64,000 nt of DNA from Gammaproteobacteria bacterium (GTDB lineage: Bacteria; Pseudomonadota; Gammaproteobacteria; Pseudomonadales; Pseudohongiellaceae), in assembly GCA_041395725.1 (NCBI GenBank), contig JAWKZW010000001.1, positions 992,001 through 1,056,000 on the forward strand, read 5' to 3'. Shown here in pieces: positions 17,011 to 26,283 of this stretch. The notes under the pieces are model-generated. The model ran no database searches, was not told the DNA's origin, and saw only the letters and a program-made list of their open reading frames with translations. Positions within the stretch are counted from its first letter, which is position 1. Each line of letters opens with the position of its first letter. The translations under genes were made by a program, and so were the position numbers.

Positions 17011-18396
17011 GTGAAACGCGCAACCTGGATCTATTTCGTCTCCTTTTTCATGCTGCTGGCAGGCCTGCCAGGTCACGCCCAGGACATCCAGTCTCTGGAG
17101 GACGAAGCCGTAGCCTGGCTACAGGACTTTATTCGTATCGACACCATCAACCCACCGGGCAATGAATACCGGGCGGTGGATTTCTATGCCAGGATCTTCG
17201 AGGCAGAGGGCATCGAATACGAAACAGCCGAGAGTGCCCCCGGCAGGGGCAATATCTGGGCTCGTCTGAAGGGCGGGGATCAGCCCGGGCTGATCCTGCT
17301 GCAACACACCGATGTGGTACCGGCAGATGAAGAGTTCTGGACCATTCCGCCGCTTTCGGGGGATATTCGCGACGGCGTTATTCTCGGTCGCGGCACCCGG
17401 GACATGAAGGGACTGGGAATCACGCAGCTGGCCACGTTCCTGAGCCTGCATCGGTCGGGCCAACCGCTTAATCGTGACGTGGTTTTCCTGGCCACCGCCG
17501 ATGAAGAGGCCGGGGGTATGTTCGGGGTCGGTTGGCTTATCGAAAACCGCCCGGATATCTTTGACGGGGTTGGGTTCCTCCTTAATGAGGGCGGCGGGGG
17601 CAGTAGAAACGGCGACGAAATCGTATTCAGCACCGAGGTCACCCAGAAAGTGCCGGTCTGGCTGCGACTCAACGCGGTGGATATCCCGGGGCACGGCTCA
17701 TCCCCGCGCCCGGACAGCTCTGTGACCCGTATCGTGCGAGCGCTCAACACTATCCTGGAGAATCCCCTGCCACCCCGGGCCATTGGCCCGGTGGCCACCT
17801 ATTTCCGCTCTTTGTCGGTGGCCATGGACGATGAGTGGGGTCCGGCTTACGCGGATATCGCCCGGGCAATCCAGGACCCGCAATTCGTGCAACGGCTGCA
17901 TGCCAGCCGCGCCGGCCATCATTCCCTGATCCGTGATACCTGCTCGCTGACCCGCATGGAAGGCTCCAGCAAAATCAATGTGATTCCCCCTGAGGCCTGG
18001 GCCGAACTGGACTGCCGCATCCTCCCCGACAAACCGGCTGAACAGTTTATCGCCGAGATGCGGGAACTGGTGGCACCCACCGGCGTGGAAGTGGAAGTCA
18101 TCATGGCCTTCACCCCGGCCATTTCCGAAACCAATACCCGGCTTTTTCAGGCCATCGAGCGGGTGACTGGCGAGCTGTACCCCGGTTCCCGGGTGCTGCC
18201 GTCGGTCAGCACCGGCTTTACCGACAGTCACTTCACTCGCGACCTGGGCATTGTGAGCTACGGCTTTAACCCGCTGATCACCGAGGACGGTGAACATACC
18301 GGGGTCCACGGCAATGATGAGCAGGTGCGCGAGGCGGCATTCCGCCAGGCGATTGGCGACTACTACGCCGTTGTTCGCAATGTCGTGCACGATTAA
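17011..18396 (+). CDS. Exported M20 family metallopeptidase/deacylase
   Basis: The GTG start at 17011 is preceded by TAAGAGGT and gives 461 residues with a signal peptide (cleavage after GLPGHAQ). Dizinc M20 motifs are visible: LLQHTDVVPAD, LGRGTRDMKG, ATADEEAGG with the general-base glutamate pair, and GVHGNDEQV near the C-terminus. A dimerisation lid lies between about residues 200 and 320. M20 enzymes remove C-terminal amino acids or acyl groups. The exported form suggests scavenging of peptides or acylated amino acids. An imperfect 17-bp hairpin follows the gene. Confidence 0.9.
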   Translation: MKRATWIYFVSFFMLLAGLPGHAQDIQSLEDEAVAWLQDFIRIDTINPPGNEYRAVDFYARIFEAEGIEYETAESAPGRGNIWARLKGGDQPGLILLQHTDVVPADEEFWTIPPLSGDIRDGVILGRGTRDMKGLGITQLATFLSLHRSGQPLNRDVVFLATADEEAGGMFGVGWLIENRPDIFDGVGFLLNEGGGGSRNGDEIVFSTEVTQKVPVWLRLNAVDIPGHGSSPRPDSSVTRIVRALNTILENPLPPRAIGPVATYFRSLSVAMDDEWGPAYADIARAIQDPQFVQRLHASRAGHHSLIRDTCSLTRMEGSSKINVIPPEAWAELDCRILPDKPAEQFIAEMRELVAPTGVEVEVIMAFTPAISETNTRLFQAIERVTGELYPGSRVLPSVSTGFTDSHFTRDLGIVSYGFNPLITEDGEHTGVHGNDEQVREAAFRQAIGDYYAVVRNVVHD

Positions 18397-18465
18397 CAGA
18401 TCCGCAGCCAGCGACTGATTATCCGGCATCTGAAACAGGATCTGGACAGGTCGATGCTCTGGGAA

Positions 18466-18509
18466 CCTCGGATCTTTTACCGCAACGGAATACGGTAAAG
18501 AATCCGAGG
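18466..18509. repeat. Imperfect 17-bp inverted repeat after the M20 gene
   Basis: CCTCGGATCTTTTACCG (18466-18482) and CGGTAAAGAATCCGAGG (18493-18509) pair at 15 of 17 positions around a 10-base loop. It lies 70 bases after the M20 stop and lacks a T-run. It could be a terminator or an mRNA-stabilising end. Confidence 0.5.
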
Positions 18510-18687
18510 CCCCTGAAATAAAGCTGTCTGTGCTTTGACTTTTATGGGGTAGCCTCGTAACCTGAGTCTCCTCAAAAATCCTGAGAATATCCAACAGCCT
18601 GAGGAGACGAGCGAAAACACCAGAAGCTAAATAACAAGACCAGAAACAACAAAACGAAAAAACAAAAATAATGAAAAAGGAGGCACC

Positions 18688-19518
18688 ATGCCCTGGCGTA
18701 ACCTCTTCCAGCGCCGTTTGTGGCGTAATCAGCTTACCGTTTGTCTGTCGCTCTTCCTTGCCGGTATCGGCTCAGGCGCCACCCCGGCCCTGGCACAGGA
18801 CGAGGGCAATCTCTATGACACGCCCTTCGATGTCCGCGAAGGTGAATCCTATTTCCTGCGCCAGTGCTCACGCTGTCACGGACAGGACGCCAAGGGTAAC
18901 GACGAAACCGGGGCGCCGGATCTGACCGGTAGCCTGCGGCGGGCCAGCACGGATGCCGGTATCTTCTCCGTAATCCGCCAGGGTGTCGCCGGTACGGCCA
19001 TGTTGCCGGTTCCCGCCGACACACCGGACCCCACGGTGTGGCAACTGGTGGCCTACATCAATTCCCTGCGCACCGACCCGGCCAACATCGATCTGCCCGG
19101 CGATCCCGCCAGCGGCCTGGTGTTGTACAACGGCAAAGGCAATTGTGCCCGTTGTCACATGATTAACGGAAACGGCGGCAGGCTGGGGCCCGACCTGTCC
19201 CTGGTTGGTGAAAGCCTCGATCCTGACGAACTCAAGAGCTCCCTGACCGACCCCGACGAAGAAGTGGACCCCCGCTGGTGGACTGTGCGGGTAACACAAC
19301 AGGACGGCTCGGTGGTAGAGGGGCTGCGAATGAATGAGGATACTTTCGGTCTGAGGATTATCGACGACGATGCCAACCTGTGGTCGTTTCGCAAAAGCGA
19401 CATTGAGTCCTTCCAACGTGAACGCACTTCCACCATGCCCGGCTATGCCCAGACAATGACCGAGATTGAAATCGACCACCTGGTCGCCTATCTCTTCTCT
19501 CTGCGCAAGGAGAACTGA
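18688..19518 (+). CDS. Diheme c-type cytochrome (electron acceptor of PQQ dehydrogenase)
   Basis: ATG 18688 follows AAGGAGG. The 276-residue product has a signal peptide (cleavage after PALAQ) and two CxxCH heme sites, C60-S-R-C63-H64 and C153-A-R-C156-H157. The second domain ends in a WWTVRVTQQDGSVVEG-type region as in 'putative heme-binding domain' cytochromes of PQQ clusters. The gene stops 2 bases before the PQQ dehydrogenase ATG, so the two are almost certainly co-translated. The cytochrome probably takes electrons from the quinoprotein in the periplasm. Confidence 0.9.
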   Translation: MPWRNLFQRRLWRNQLTVCLSLFLAGIGSGATPALAQDEGNLYDTPFDVREGESYFLRQCSRCHGQDAKGNDETGAPDLTGSLRRASTDAGIFSVIRQGVAGTAMLPVPADTPDPTVWQLVAYINSLRTDPANIDLPGDPASGLVLYNGKGNCARCHMINGNGGRLGPDLSLVGESLDPDELKSSLTDPDEEVDPRWWTVRVTQQDGSVVEGLRMNEDTFGLRIIDDDANLWSFRKSDIESFQRERTSTMPGYAQTMTEIEIDHLVAYLFSLRKEN

Positions 19519-19520
19519 GA

Positions 19521-21152
19521 ATGAAACCCTTCGTACTACTTTTGTTGATAACAAGTTTTTGCAGCCAGGCCCTGGCCCAGCAACTGCGTGAGGCTCCCAT
19601 CACGCCCGCCTTTACACCGGTAACCTGGGATCGCCTCGTCAACGCCGCCGACGAACCCCACAACTGGCTGATGTATTCCAGCACCCTGGACAGTCAACGC
19701 CATTCCCGTCTCGACCAGATCAATCGCGATAACGTGAGCGAACTGGAGATGAAATGGGCGTATCAGATTCCTGAGCTCGACCGGGCGGAAACCACACCGC
19801 TGGTAGTGGACGGCATCATGTTCATCACCGAGGCACCGAGTAACCTGGTGGCAGTGGACGCCGTCACCGGGCGTCAGTACTGGCGCTACGACCACGAATT
19901 GCCGGACGACCTGCGCATCTGCTGCGGACGTAACAATCGCGGCGTGGCCATTCTTGGCGAGACTCTGTTCATGAGTACCCTGGATGCTCACCTGGTGGCC
20001 ATTGACGCCCGCACCGGCAACGTCCGCTGGGATGTCGAGGTAGCCCGATACGACGAGGGCTACAGCAAGACCGCCGCACCGCTTATCGTCAAAGACAAGG
20101 TAGTGACCGGCATCGCCGGCGGTGAATTCGGCATCCGTGGTTTCATCGATGCTTACGATGCAGAAACCGGTGAACTGGCCTGGCGCACCTACACTACCGC
20201 TGGCCCGGAGGATCCCAATGTGTCCACCTGGTCCGGAGATTCCTGGCAGACCGGTGGTGCCGCAACCTGGATTACCGGCTCCTACGACCCGGACCTGGAC
20301 CTGATTTACTGGGGCACCGGCAACCCGGGTCCGGACTGGAACGGTGACGTGCGCCTCGGGGATAACCTGTACTCCGATTCAGCTCTCGCCCTTGACGCCG
20401 ACAGTGGCGACATCGCCTGGCATTTTCAGTTCACGCCCCACGACGTGCATGACTACGATGCCATCCAGATTCCTATCCTGGCTGACATTCAGTACCAGGG
20501 CCGGGAACGCAAGGTCATGATGTGGGCCAACCGCAACGCCTTCTACTACACCATCGACCGCACCGACGGTGATTTCATGGTCGGTCAGCCCTATGCCCTG
20601 CAGACCTGGGCCGAAGGCCTGGATGCTGACGGCCGACCGATCCGTGTACCCGGCATGGAGCCAACCTACGAAGGCGTGGTGGTATCACCGGCTATCGGCG
20701 GAGGCACCAACTGGTTCTCTCCTGCCTACAATCCACAGACCGGCTATTTTTACGTCAATGCCTTCGACGGAGAGCAGCGCTTCTTCAAGCGTGATGAAGA
20801 CTATGAAGTGGGCGAACGCTTCACTGGCGGTGGCGGTCAGTACATTCAGCCCATGGATACCTACAACAGTGCCATCCGAGCCATCGACCCGGCCACCGCC
20901 GAGATCGCCTGGGAGTTTCCCATTCAGCCCCGCTCGACCGCCGGCATCATGTCCAGCGCCGGCGGCCTGCTGTTCAGTGGCAGTGTAGATGGCTATTTCT
21001 TTGCCCTGGACGCCAGCAGCGGACGTGAACTCTGGCATATGTCCCTGGGAGCCCGGGTACACGCCGCGCCCATGACTTTTGCTGTCGACGGTAAGCAGTA
21101 TGTGACCATCGCGGCGGGTAATGTGGTATTCACTTTCGGGTTGAGGGACTAG
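19521..21152 (+). CDS. PQQ-dependent alcohol dehydrogenase-type quinoprotein
   Basis: The 543-residue exported protein (signal peptide ending SQALAQ) is an eight-bladed propeller quinoprotein. It has the adjacent cysteines C134-C135 in LRICCGRNNRG that form the disulfide ring over PQQ in alcohol dehydrogenases, the GNPGPDWNGDVRLGDNLYS region and the FTPHDVHDYDA segment. It carries no heme, so it is a type I enzyme that relies on the upstream diheme cytochrome. Substrates are probably small alcohols or aldehydes. A 15-bp perfect hairpin lies 40 bases after the stop. Confidence 0.9.
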   Translation: MKPFVLLLLITSFCSQALAQQLREAPITPAFTPVTWDRLVNAADEPHNWLMYSSTLDSQRHSRLDQINRDNVSELEMKWAYQIPELDRAETTPLVVDGIMFITEAPSNLVAVDAVTGRQYWRYDHELPDDLRICCGRNNRGVAILGETLFMSTLDAHLVAIDARTGNVRWDVEVARYDEGYSKTAAPLIVKDKVVTGIAGGEFGIRGFIDAYDAETGELAWRTYTTAGPEDPNVSTWSGDSWQTGGAATWITGSYDPDLDLIYWGTGNPGPDWNGDVRLGDNLYSDSALALDADSGDIAWHFQFTPHDVHDYDAIQIPILADIQYQGRERKVMMWANRNAFYYTIDRTDGDFMVGQPYALQTWAEGLDADGRPIRVPGMEPTYEGVVVSPAIGGGTNWFSPAYNPQTGYFYVNAFDGEQRFFKRDEDYEVGERFTGGGGQYIQPMDTYNSAIRAIDPATAEIAWEFPIQPRSTAGIMSSAGGLLFSGSVDGYFFALDASSGRELWHMSLGARVHAAPMTFAVDGKQYVTIAAGNVVFTFGLRD

Positions 21153-21192
21153 CAGGCTTTTAAAAAGTAACTGCGCCGCGGCTGCGGCGAGA

Positions 21193-21250
21193 GAAACAGG
21201 CGCAAGACGCTCATTCAGTATCGGTGAGCAACGCTTCTTGCGCCTGTTTC
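21193..21250. terminator. Perfect 15-bp inverted repeat with inner 5-bp stem
   Basis: GAAACAGGCGCAAGA (21193-21207) pairs perfectly with TCTTGCGCCTGTTTC (21236-21250). Inside, GCTCA (21209-21213) pairs with TGAGC (21225-21229). It sits 40 bases after the PQQ dehydrogenase stop with no T-run after it. Confidence 0.55.
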
Positions 21251-21408
21251 AGTCCTGACCTGTCTTATCCTGCCTTGCGCTGCCCTGCCCAAATGCCAAA
21301 CCTTTTCCAGGGTTTTTTCCCAATGATTTGATTAGGCAGAAGTGGAGCAGTTAACCGCCGCGATCTCTTTGATTGAATTTCACGGCAGAAAGAATTAGTG
21401 TCTGCACC

Positions 21409-22269
21409 ATGTTACTGAGATTCTTACTCATTTCCATCATTCTGCTCGGGGCGGTTACGTACTGGGTGAATCTCCCGCCTGCTCTCCCCGTCTATACTAT
21501 CCCTGCGTCGGAAGAAAGTGTCGGTCGCGGTGAGTACCTGGTGCATGCCGCCGGCTGCATAAGCTGCCACCTGGCCCCCGATGGAGGGGAGGCGCTCAGC
21601 GGCGGTCAGAGCCTGCACTCCCCGTTCGGCACTTTCTTTGTTCCCAACATCACGCCGGATGCCGCCACCGGTATCGGAAACTGGACAGGCACGGATTTTA
21701 TCCGGGCACTGAAGCACGGACGCGCGCCAGACGACAGCTTTTACTACCCCGCTTTACCCTACCGTTCGTACCGTGGCATGACAGATGAGGATGTGCTGGC
21801 AATCGCTGCCTGGCTGATGCAGCAGGACCCGGTGCAGTCCGAAGTACCGGATCATGATTTGCGTCCGGGTCTGGCCCGCTGGACCCTGGCATTCTGGAAT
21901 AGACTGGCCGATCTGAGCGAGGTGAATTTCCCCGTCCACGATGATCCGCAGGTTCAACGGGGGGCCTACCTGGCCAGAAACCTGGGTCACTGCGGTGAAT
22001 GTCACACACCCCGCAACAGCCTGGGTATCACTCTTTACGATCAGGAGTTCAGCGGCGCCCCCCTGATGGACGGCGAGGCTGACAACATTACCCGGGGCGC
22101 ACTCTCGGAGTGGAGTGAGGAAGATTTTGCGTTTTTCCTGTTCCTGGGGATAAAGCCCGACGGCGAATTCGTCGGTGGCGAGATGGAGCCGGTTATCGAG
22201 CACAACACCAGCCCGTTGACCCAGGAAGACCGGGACGCATTGGCGGCCTTTTTCCTGCGGGAAGGCTGA
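21409..22269 (+). CDS. Membrane-anchored diheme cytochrome c
   Basis: The 286-residue protein from ATG 21409 has an N-terminal signal anchor (LLRFLLISIILLGAVTYWV) and two class I heme sites, C50-I-S-C53-H54 and C195-G-E-C198-H199. The sequence around FGTFFVPNITPDAATGIGNW matches cytochrome subunits of alcohol/aldehyde dehydrogenase complexes. It lies downstream of the PQQ dehydrogenase pair and may pass electrons to the terminal oxidase. A TTG start at 21373 is possible. A strong terminator follows the gene. Confidence 0.85.
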   Translation: MLLRFLLISIILLGAVTYWVNLPPALPVYTIPASEESVGRGEYLVHAAGCISCHLAPDGGEALSGGQSLHSPFGTFFVPNITPDAATGIGNWTGTDFIRALKHGRAPDDSFYYPALPYRSYRGMTDEDVLAIAAWLMQQDPVQSEVPDHDLRPGLARWTLAFWNRLADLSEVNFPVHDDPQVQRGAYLARNLGHCGECHTPRNSLGITLYDQEFSGAPLMDGEADNITRGALSEWSEEDFAFFLFLGIKPDGEFVGGEMEPVIEHNTSPLTQEDRDALAAFFLREG

Positions 22270-22346
22270 TTCAGCAGGCCTTGGCAAATTTCGGCAACTT
22301 CCTGGTTCAGGATTTCACACAGCACCCCAACCCATGAGTGGCTCTC

Positions 22347-22407
22347 AAAAAAAACCGGATGAAACCCGGAACGGTAGCCTACCGTTGGTTCCATCCGGTT
22401 TTTTTAA
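22347..22407. terminator. Bidirectional intrinsic terminator
   Basis: An A-run, then AACCGGATGAAACC, pairs with GGTTCCATCCGGTT and a following T7 run, with an inner ACGGTAG/CTACCGT stem. The T-run and A-run serve the convergent cytochrome genes on both strands. Confidence 0.85.
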
Positions 22408-22473
22408 CTATTGACGTGGGTCCACGAATTCGGCCCCACGGGGCCTTCTGATACTACTGCTTCTTCAGCGGGC

Positions 22474-22956
22474 TCAATTATCGACCCGGAAGGTCTCGTG
22501 GCAGTTACCGCAGTTGGCTCCCAGGGCACGAATAGCCCCCAGCGTTGCCATACGATCGCCCCCGGCGGCGATTTCCGCAAATTCATTAGCGCCGTCTACC
22601 AGGGCCTGGGCCCGCTGCTGAAACAGGTCGAACTGTTCCCAGATTACCGGCAACGCTTCCGTTTCAACATCGTACTCCCGGGTGTCCATCGCAGTGAACA
22701 ACTCCGGAATCATCGGCGCCAGATCGGCAATACGACGGGCATTGCGTTCGGCAATGGCCGCATCGAATTCCACTGTGCCACGGGCCATACCGCTGATGGT
22801 ACCCAGGTTGTATCTGAGCAGCTTGAATGCCGACTGGCGGGTGTCCGCAGCCTGCTGAGCCTGCTGCTCCGGAGTCGGGCCATCCTGGGCACTCGTTACC
22901 AGCAGAAAACTGGAAGCCAGGGCAATCAAACCAACTGTTAAAACATTTCTTATCAT
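22474..22956 (-). CDS. Cytochrome c' (c-prime)
   Basis: The 160-residue product has a signal peptide (cleavage near VTSAQDG) and is all-helical, with the heme site at the C-terminus, C149-G-N-C152-H153-ETFR, exactly the CxxCHxxxR placement of cytochrome c'. The first helix carries RYNLGTISGMARG, where the distal pocket residue lies. The family binds nitric oxide or acts as an electron carrier in the periplasm. GGAG is 6 bases before ATG 22956. It converges on the diheme cytochrome gene at the shared terminator. Confidence 0.9.
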   Translation of the reverse strand: MIRNVLTVGLIALASSFLLVTSAQDGPTPEQQAQQAADTRQSAFKLLRYNLGTISGMARGTVEFDAAIAERNARRIADLAPMIPELFTAMDTREYDVETEALPVIWEQFDLFQQRAQALVDGANEFAEIAAGGDRMATLGAIRALGANCGNCHETFRVDN

Positions 22957-23217
22957 CGTTCACTCCACATTGCTAAACATACCAGGTCGGGCGCCTATTG
23001 TGCCCGGTGCCGCTATACATTGCACGATGATCGACTGGATTTCCAGTATCCGTTACGCCGCAGTCCCGTTGTCACAAGGGTGCCTCGCATGCCTCCTGCA
23101 AAATTCACCAAAACAGTGCATCCTGACCCACTTGCAGGTTCCTTAAGTAGACAAAGCTGTGCAGAGAATGTATCGCACTGGACAAGCGTCCTGTGCCAGG
23201 CTAGTTTTGGCTACGCC

Positions 23218-24861
23218 ATGAGCCAAACTCTCGCAACCCTAGACTGGCTGGTCATAGCCGTGTATCTGCTGTCCCTGATAGGCCTGGCCTGGTGGCTGTC
23301 CCGGCAACAGGAAAGCCGGGAGGACTACTACGTGGGCGGTCGCCGGATCGGTGCCTGGCCGGTAGCCCTGTCGATCATGGCGACTCAGTGCTCCACCAAC
23401 AGTATCCTCGGCGCCCCGGCATTCGTGGCCTTTGCCGCGGGCGGGGGGCTGGTCTGGCTGCAATACGAACTGGCGGTTCCCCTCGCCATGGTTGGCCTGA
23501 TCCTGTTCTTTATGCCGCTGTTCCGTCACCTGCGCCTGTTGTCAGTCTATGCCTACCTGGAGGCACGATTCGACCTCAGGACGCGGCTCACCCTGAGCGG
23601 GCTGTTCCTGTTCATCAGGGCCTTCGCCACTTCGGTGACGGTCTACAGTATTGCCATCGTCATCGATCTGATAACCGGGCTGGGGTTTGTCTGGGCGGTT
23701 ATTCTGCTGGGGGCATTCACTGTAGTTTACGATGTGCTTGGTGGTATACGCGGGGTCATACTCAGCGACGTCATTCAACTATTTATTCTGGTCGCTGTGC
23801 TGTGCCTGCTGCTGCTCATGCTGATGGACAGCAACGGCGGGTTTCTGGCCATGCTGGACAATCTGCCTGCCGAGCGGCGCCGCACACTGGATTTCAGCGC
23901 GCACGGCGTCGGAGATGGTCAGACCTTCGCGTTCTGGCCAATGCTGATCGGCGGAGTTTTTCTGTACCTGTCTTATTATGGGTGTGATCAGAGTCAGGTA
24001 CAGAGAACGCTCAGTACAAAAAATATCGATGGCAGCAACCAGGCACTGTTTCTGAACGGTTTGCTACGGTTTCCGCTGGTGCTGCTGTATTGCCTGGTGG
24101 GTGTCGGGATCGCCGGCTTCGCCGCCGCGAATCCGGAATTTATCGACTCGCTGCCCGCGCCCGGTGGCAGCCCTGAATATAATCTGGCAGTCCCTCTTTA
24201 CATGATCAACAACCTGCCGGTGGGATTAGTGGGGCTGTCTATCGTGGCCCTGTTCGCCGCTGCCATGTCATCCCTCGACTCGGTGCTGAACTCACTCAGC
24301 GCCACCACCATGGAAGATTTCGTCCGGCGCTACCATAGCTACCACGGCAAACCCTGGTCCGATCGCCGAGAACTGATTATCAGCCGAGTCATTACCACGG
24401 TGTGGGGCATGATTACCCTGGTCATGGCTTTCTTTGTCGGGGATATCGCCAGTACTGTCCTGGAAGCCATCAATCAGATCGGCTCGATGGCCAATGGCTC
24501 CATACTGGCAGTATTCGCCCTGGGGCTGCTGACCTCCCGCGCCCAGGGGCGCGGCGCAATCACCGGGCTGCTGTGCGGCATTGCCGTAAATGGCCTGCTC
24601 TGGCTGTTTGTACCCAGCGTGTCGTGGTTGTGGTGGAACGTGATTGGATTTGCAGTTACTTTCGGAATCGGGTTTGGTCTTGGCACCCTGGTCAGGCGGC
24701 ACGGCAATCCACTCGATGGCAGTCACCTGAAGCCGGATACCCTTGAGCGCAGCGTAAATGGCTTCCTGCGTACCGAAGCCGCCATTGACTGGCGGCGGCG
24801 CAGCGGCATCCTGCTGATCTGGTTCCTGGTATTACTGCTGGTACTGCTGGCGCTTGGTTAA
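23218..24861 (+). CDS. Sodium:solute symporter (SSS/SLC5 family)
   Basis: The 547-residue membrane protein from ATG 23218 has about 13-14 hydrophobic segments. It carries SSS family features such as YYVGGRRIGAWPVALSIMAT, the sodium-site region, and AALFAAAMSSLDSVLNSLSA in the eighth to ninth helices. The substrate cannot be deduced; relatives move sugars, myo-inositol or carboxylates. The frame is open back to 23020, but those residues are not membrane-like and lack a ribosome-binding site. It stands alone. Confidence 0.85.
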   Translation: MSQTLATLDWLVIAVYLLSLIGLAWWLSRQQESREDYYVGGRRIGAWPVALSIMATQCSTNSILGAPAFVAFAAGGGLVWLQYELAVPLAMVGLILFFMPLFRHLRLLSVYAYLEARFDLRTRLTLSGLFLFIRAFATSVTVYSIAIVIDLITGLGFVWAVILLGAFTVVYDVLGGIRGVILSDVIQLFILVAVLCLLLLMLMDSNGGFLAMLDNLPAERRRTLDFSAHGVGDGQTFAFWPMLIGGVFLYLSYYGCDQSQVQRTLSTKNIDGSNQALFLNGLLRFPLVLLYCLVGVGIAGFAAANPEFIDSLPAPGGSPEYNLAVPLYMINNLPVGLVGLSIVALFAAAMSSLDSVLNSLSATTMEDFVRRYHSYHGKPWSDRRELIISRVITTVWGMITLVMAFFVGDIASTVLEAINQIGSMANGSILAVFALGLLTSRAQGRGAITGLLCGIAVNGLLWLFVPSVSWLWWNVIGFAVTFGIGFGLGTLVRRHGNPLDGSHLKPDTLERSVNGFLRTEAAIDWRRRSGILLIWFLVLLLVLLALG

Positions 24862-24901
24862 ACGGCACCATGGAAATTAACATTCCCCCTGGCTCTGAGC
24901 C

Positions 24902-25387
24902 TTAGAAGGCGAGTTTGCTCTCCATGAACGCCAGGTACTCATTGGCTCGCAGCAGTTCCGGCTGCATACCGATGGCCTCTTCACGGCTCAGCGTCACCGC
25001 GTTTGTGCTGTTCCGGTCATTTTCCTGAATCACCACCGTGAAACCACTGAACAGAGAAGTACGAAAAGTTACCGTGAAATTGCCCGCCACCACGGCCTCG
25101 GACACGTTGTCCGAAGAGCCCTCCTGGGCCTCGAATACCTCCTGGGTACGGGCCAGCGCCTGCCCGACCAGCACCGCATCCGGGCCCGGCATTCGGACCG
25201 CAACCGACACCAGGCCACTGGTCCGGTAAACATTGATATAGGCCGAGTCTTCGTTTTTCATTACCCGGAACTCGGTATTCCCCACCCTCTTCACTTCCCA
25301 CCTGAACAGGTAATTGTCCAGAGAGAAATCCTGCGCCATGGCCAGCGCCGGCAGAGACAACAGTAGTAGCGAAACAAGGATTCTCAT
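24902..25387 (-). CDS. Small secreted protein of unknown function
   Basis: ATG 25387 has GGAG 6 bases upstream (an upstream GTG at 25399 is rejected). The 161-residue product has a clear signal peptide (MRILVSLLLLSLPALAMAQ) and a beta-rich mature domain with no motif I recognise. It ends EYLAFMESKLAF. The location between the symporter and slyX gives no functional hint. Confidence 0.7.
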   Translation of the reverse strand: MRILVSLLLLSLPALAMAQDFSLDNYLFRWEVKRVGNTEFRVMKNEDSAYINVYRTSGLVSVAVRMPGPDAVLVGQALARTQEVFEAQEGSSDNVSEAVVAGNFTVTFRTSLFSGFTVVIQENDRNSTNAVTLSREEAIGMQPELLRANEYLAFMESKLAF

Positions 25388-25573
25388 GGGTGACTCCACT
25401 AGTGGCCGGGCCTCAGGACGGCAAGTCCGGCGCCAGGTTGCTGTTATTTGATAAACGACGAGGTTGGAAGTTCTGCTTCTTTATACTTGATGATGACGAC
25501 CCGTAATCAGAGCCACCCCAGGGGCCCTCTGATCAACTACCGCGATGCTCTGCGTGAATTAATCAGAGGGTCC

Positions 25574-25789
25574 TTAGTAATGAGGAGGCCTGGGTTCGGC
25601 CACAGCAGCCGGATTGTCCCGCTCCATAATAATCTGTTCCAGACGATCCTCCAGCACCGCCAGTCTCCGCATCAGCAGATCCAGTTGGCGGGCCTGCCGA
25701 ATCACAACCTCGTCCAGTTTCTGGATGATATCCTCCTGGAATTGTACCTTGGTTTGCAATTCGACGATGTCTTCAGTTAAATCTACCAT
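25574..25789 (-). CDS. slyX: SlyX family protein
   Basis: The 71-residue coiled-coil protein (ELQTKVQFQEDIIQKLDEVV, then RQARQLDLLMRRLAVLEDRL) ends in the characteristic PPHY of SlyX. SlyX is a widespread small gammaproteobacterial protein of unknown function. ATG 25789 fits the family length; the open frame to 25870 adds unrelated residues. Confidence 0.85.
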   Translation of the reverse strand: MVDLTEDIVELQTKVQFQEDIIQKLDEVVIRQARQLDLLMRRLAVLEDRLEQIIMERDNPAAVAEPRPPHY

Positions 25790-26101
25790 GCTTGTATTTT
25801 CCCACTGGCCTGCGGCACTTGATCGGCAGTAGTCGGGTCCCGAGGATTCCAGAATGAAAATCCTCCACAATCTCCGGTCCTATGCCCTGCTGGCAGCATC
25901 CTACCTCGCTGATACAGCTTGTGCCATCAAATGTGCCGGATTCAGAAACCCTGACGGGACCCGCTGGTTGGTTGAGGCCCGAACGGCCGGTTACTCCTGC
26001 TGATTCACCAACAGCTGAGGGAACGCATCACCCTCCGAGTCCGGACTTGCTCACACCAGGCGCCCCTGTAACGAGTCTGTGCACTGCCGAGTCGAAGCCC
26101 A

Positions 26102-26169
26102 GGGGCTCCGGGGAAGATTTCCCGAACAATCAGGCCGCAGGCCGTGAGGGAAAACTTACCCGGAGCCCC
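26102..26169. repeat. Long structured inverted repeat, 11 + 6 bp
   Basis: GGGGCTCCGGG (26102-26112) pairs perfectly with CCCGGAGCCCC (26159-26169). Inside, TTTCCC (26118-26123) pairs with GGGAAA (26148-26153). The fold resembles a structured RNA with two stacked helices and a 24-base loop. No T-run follows. Confidence 0.55.
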
Positions 26170-26220
26170 GCCAAGCTGCCCGTCCACCACCATCTCCCTC
26201 GAAGCAAAAACATACAACCA

Positions 26221-26257
26221 AAAAAAACCACCGACTCAACAAGCCAGTGGTCTTTTT
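26221..26257 (-). terminator. Intrinsic terminator of the CHEGN-motif protein gene
   Basis: On the minus strand, AC-rich arms (ACCAC ... GTGGT) are flanked by an A-run on the right and a T7 run on the left, 27 bases after the stop at 26284. Confidence 0.7.
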
Positions 26258-26283
26258 GTAAAGAACGGAAAAGCCTTAAGCAG

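Larger units (their letters stand above)
25790..26283. other. 494-base intergenic region
   Basis: A long frame is open on the plus strand here (from 25882), but it runs antisense into the next gene and does not look like protein. The notable contents are the structured inverted repeat at 26102-26169 and the terminator at 26221-26257. Confidence 0.5.
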
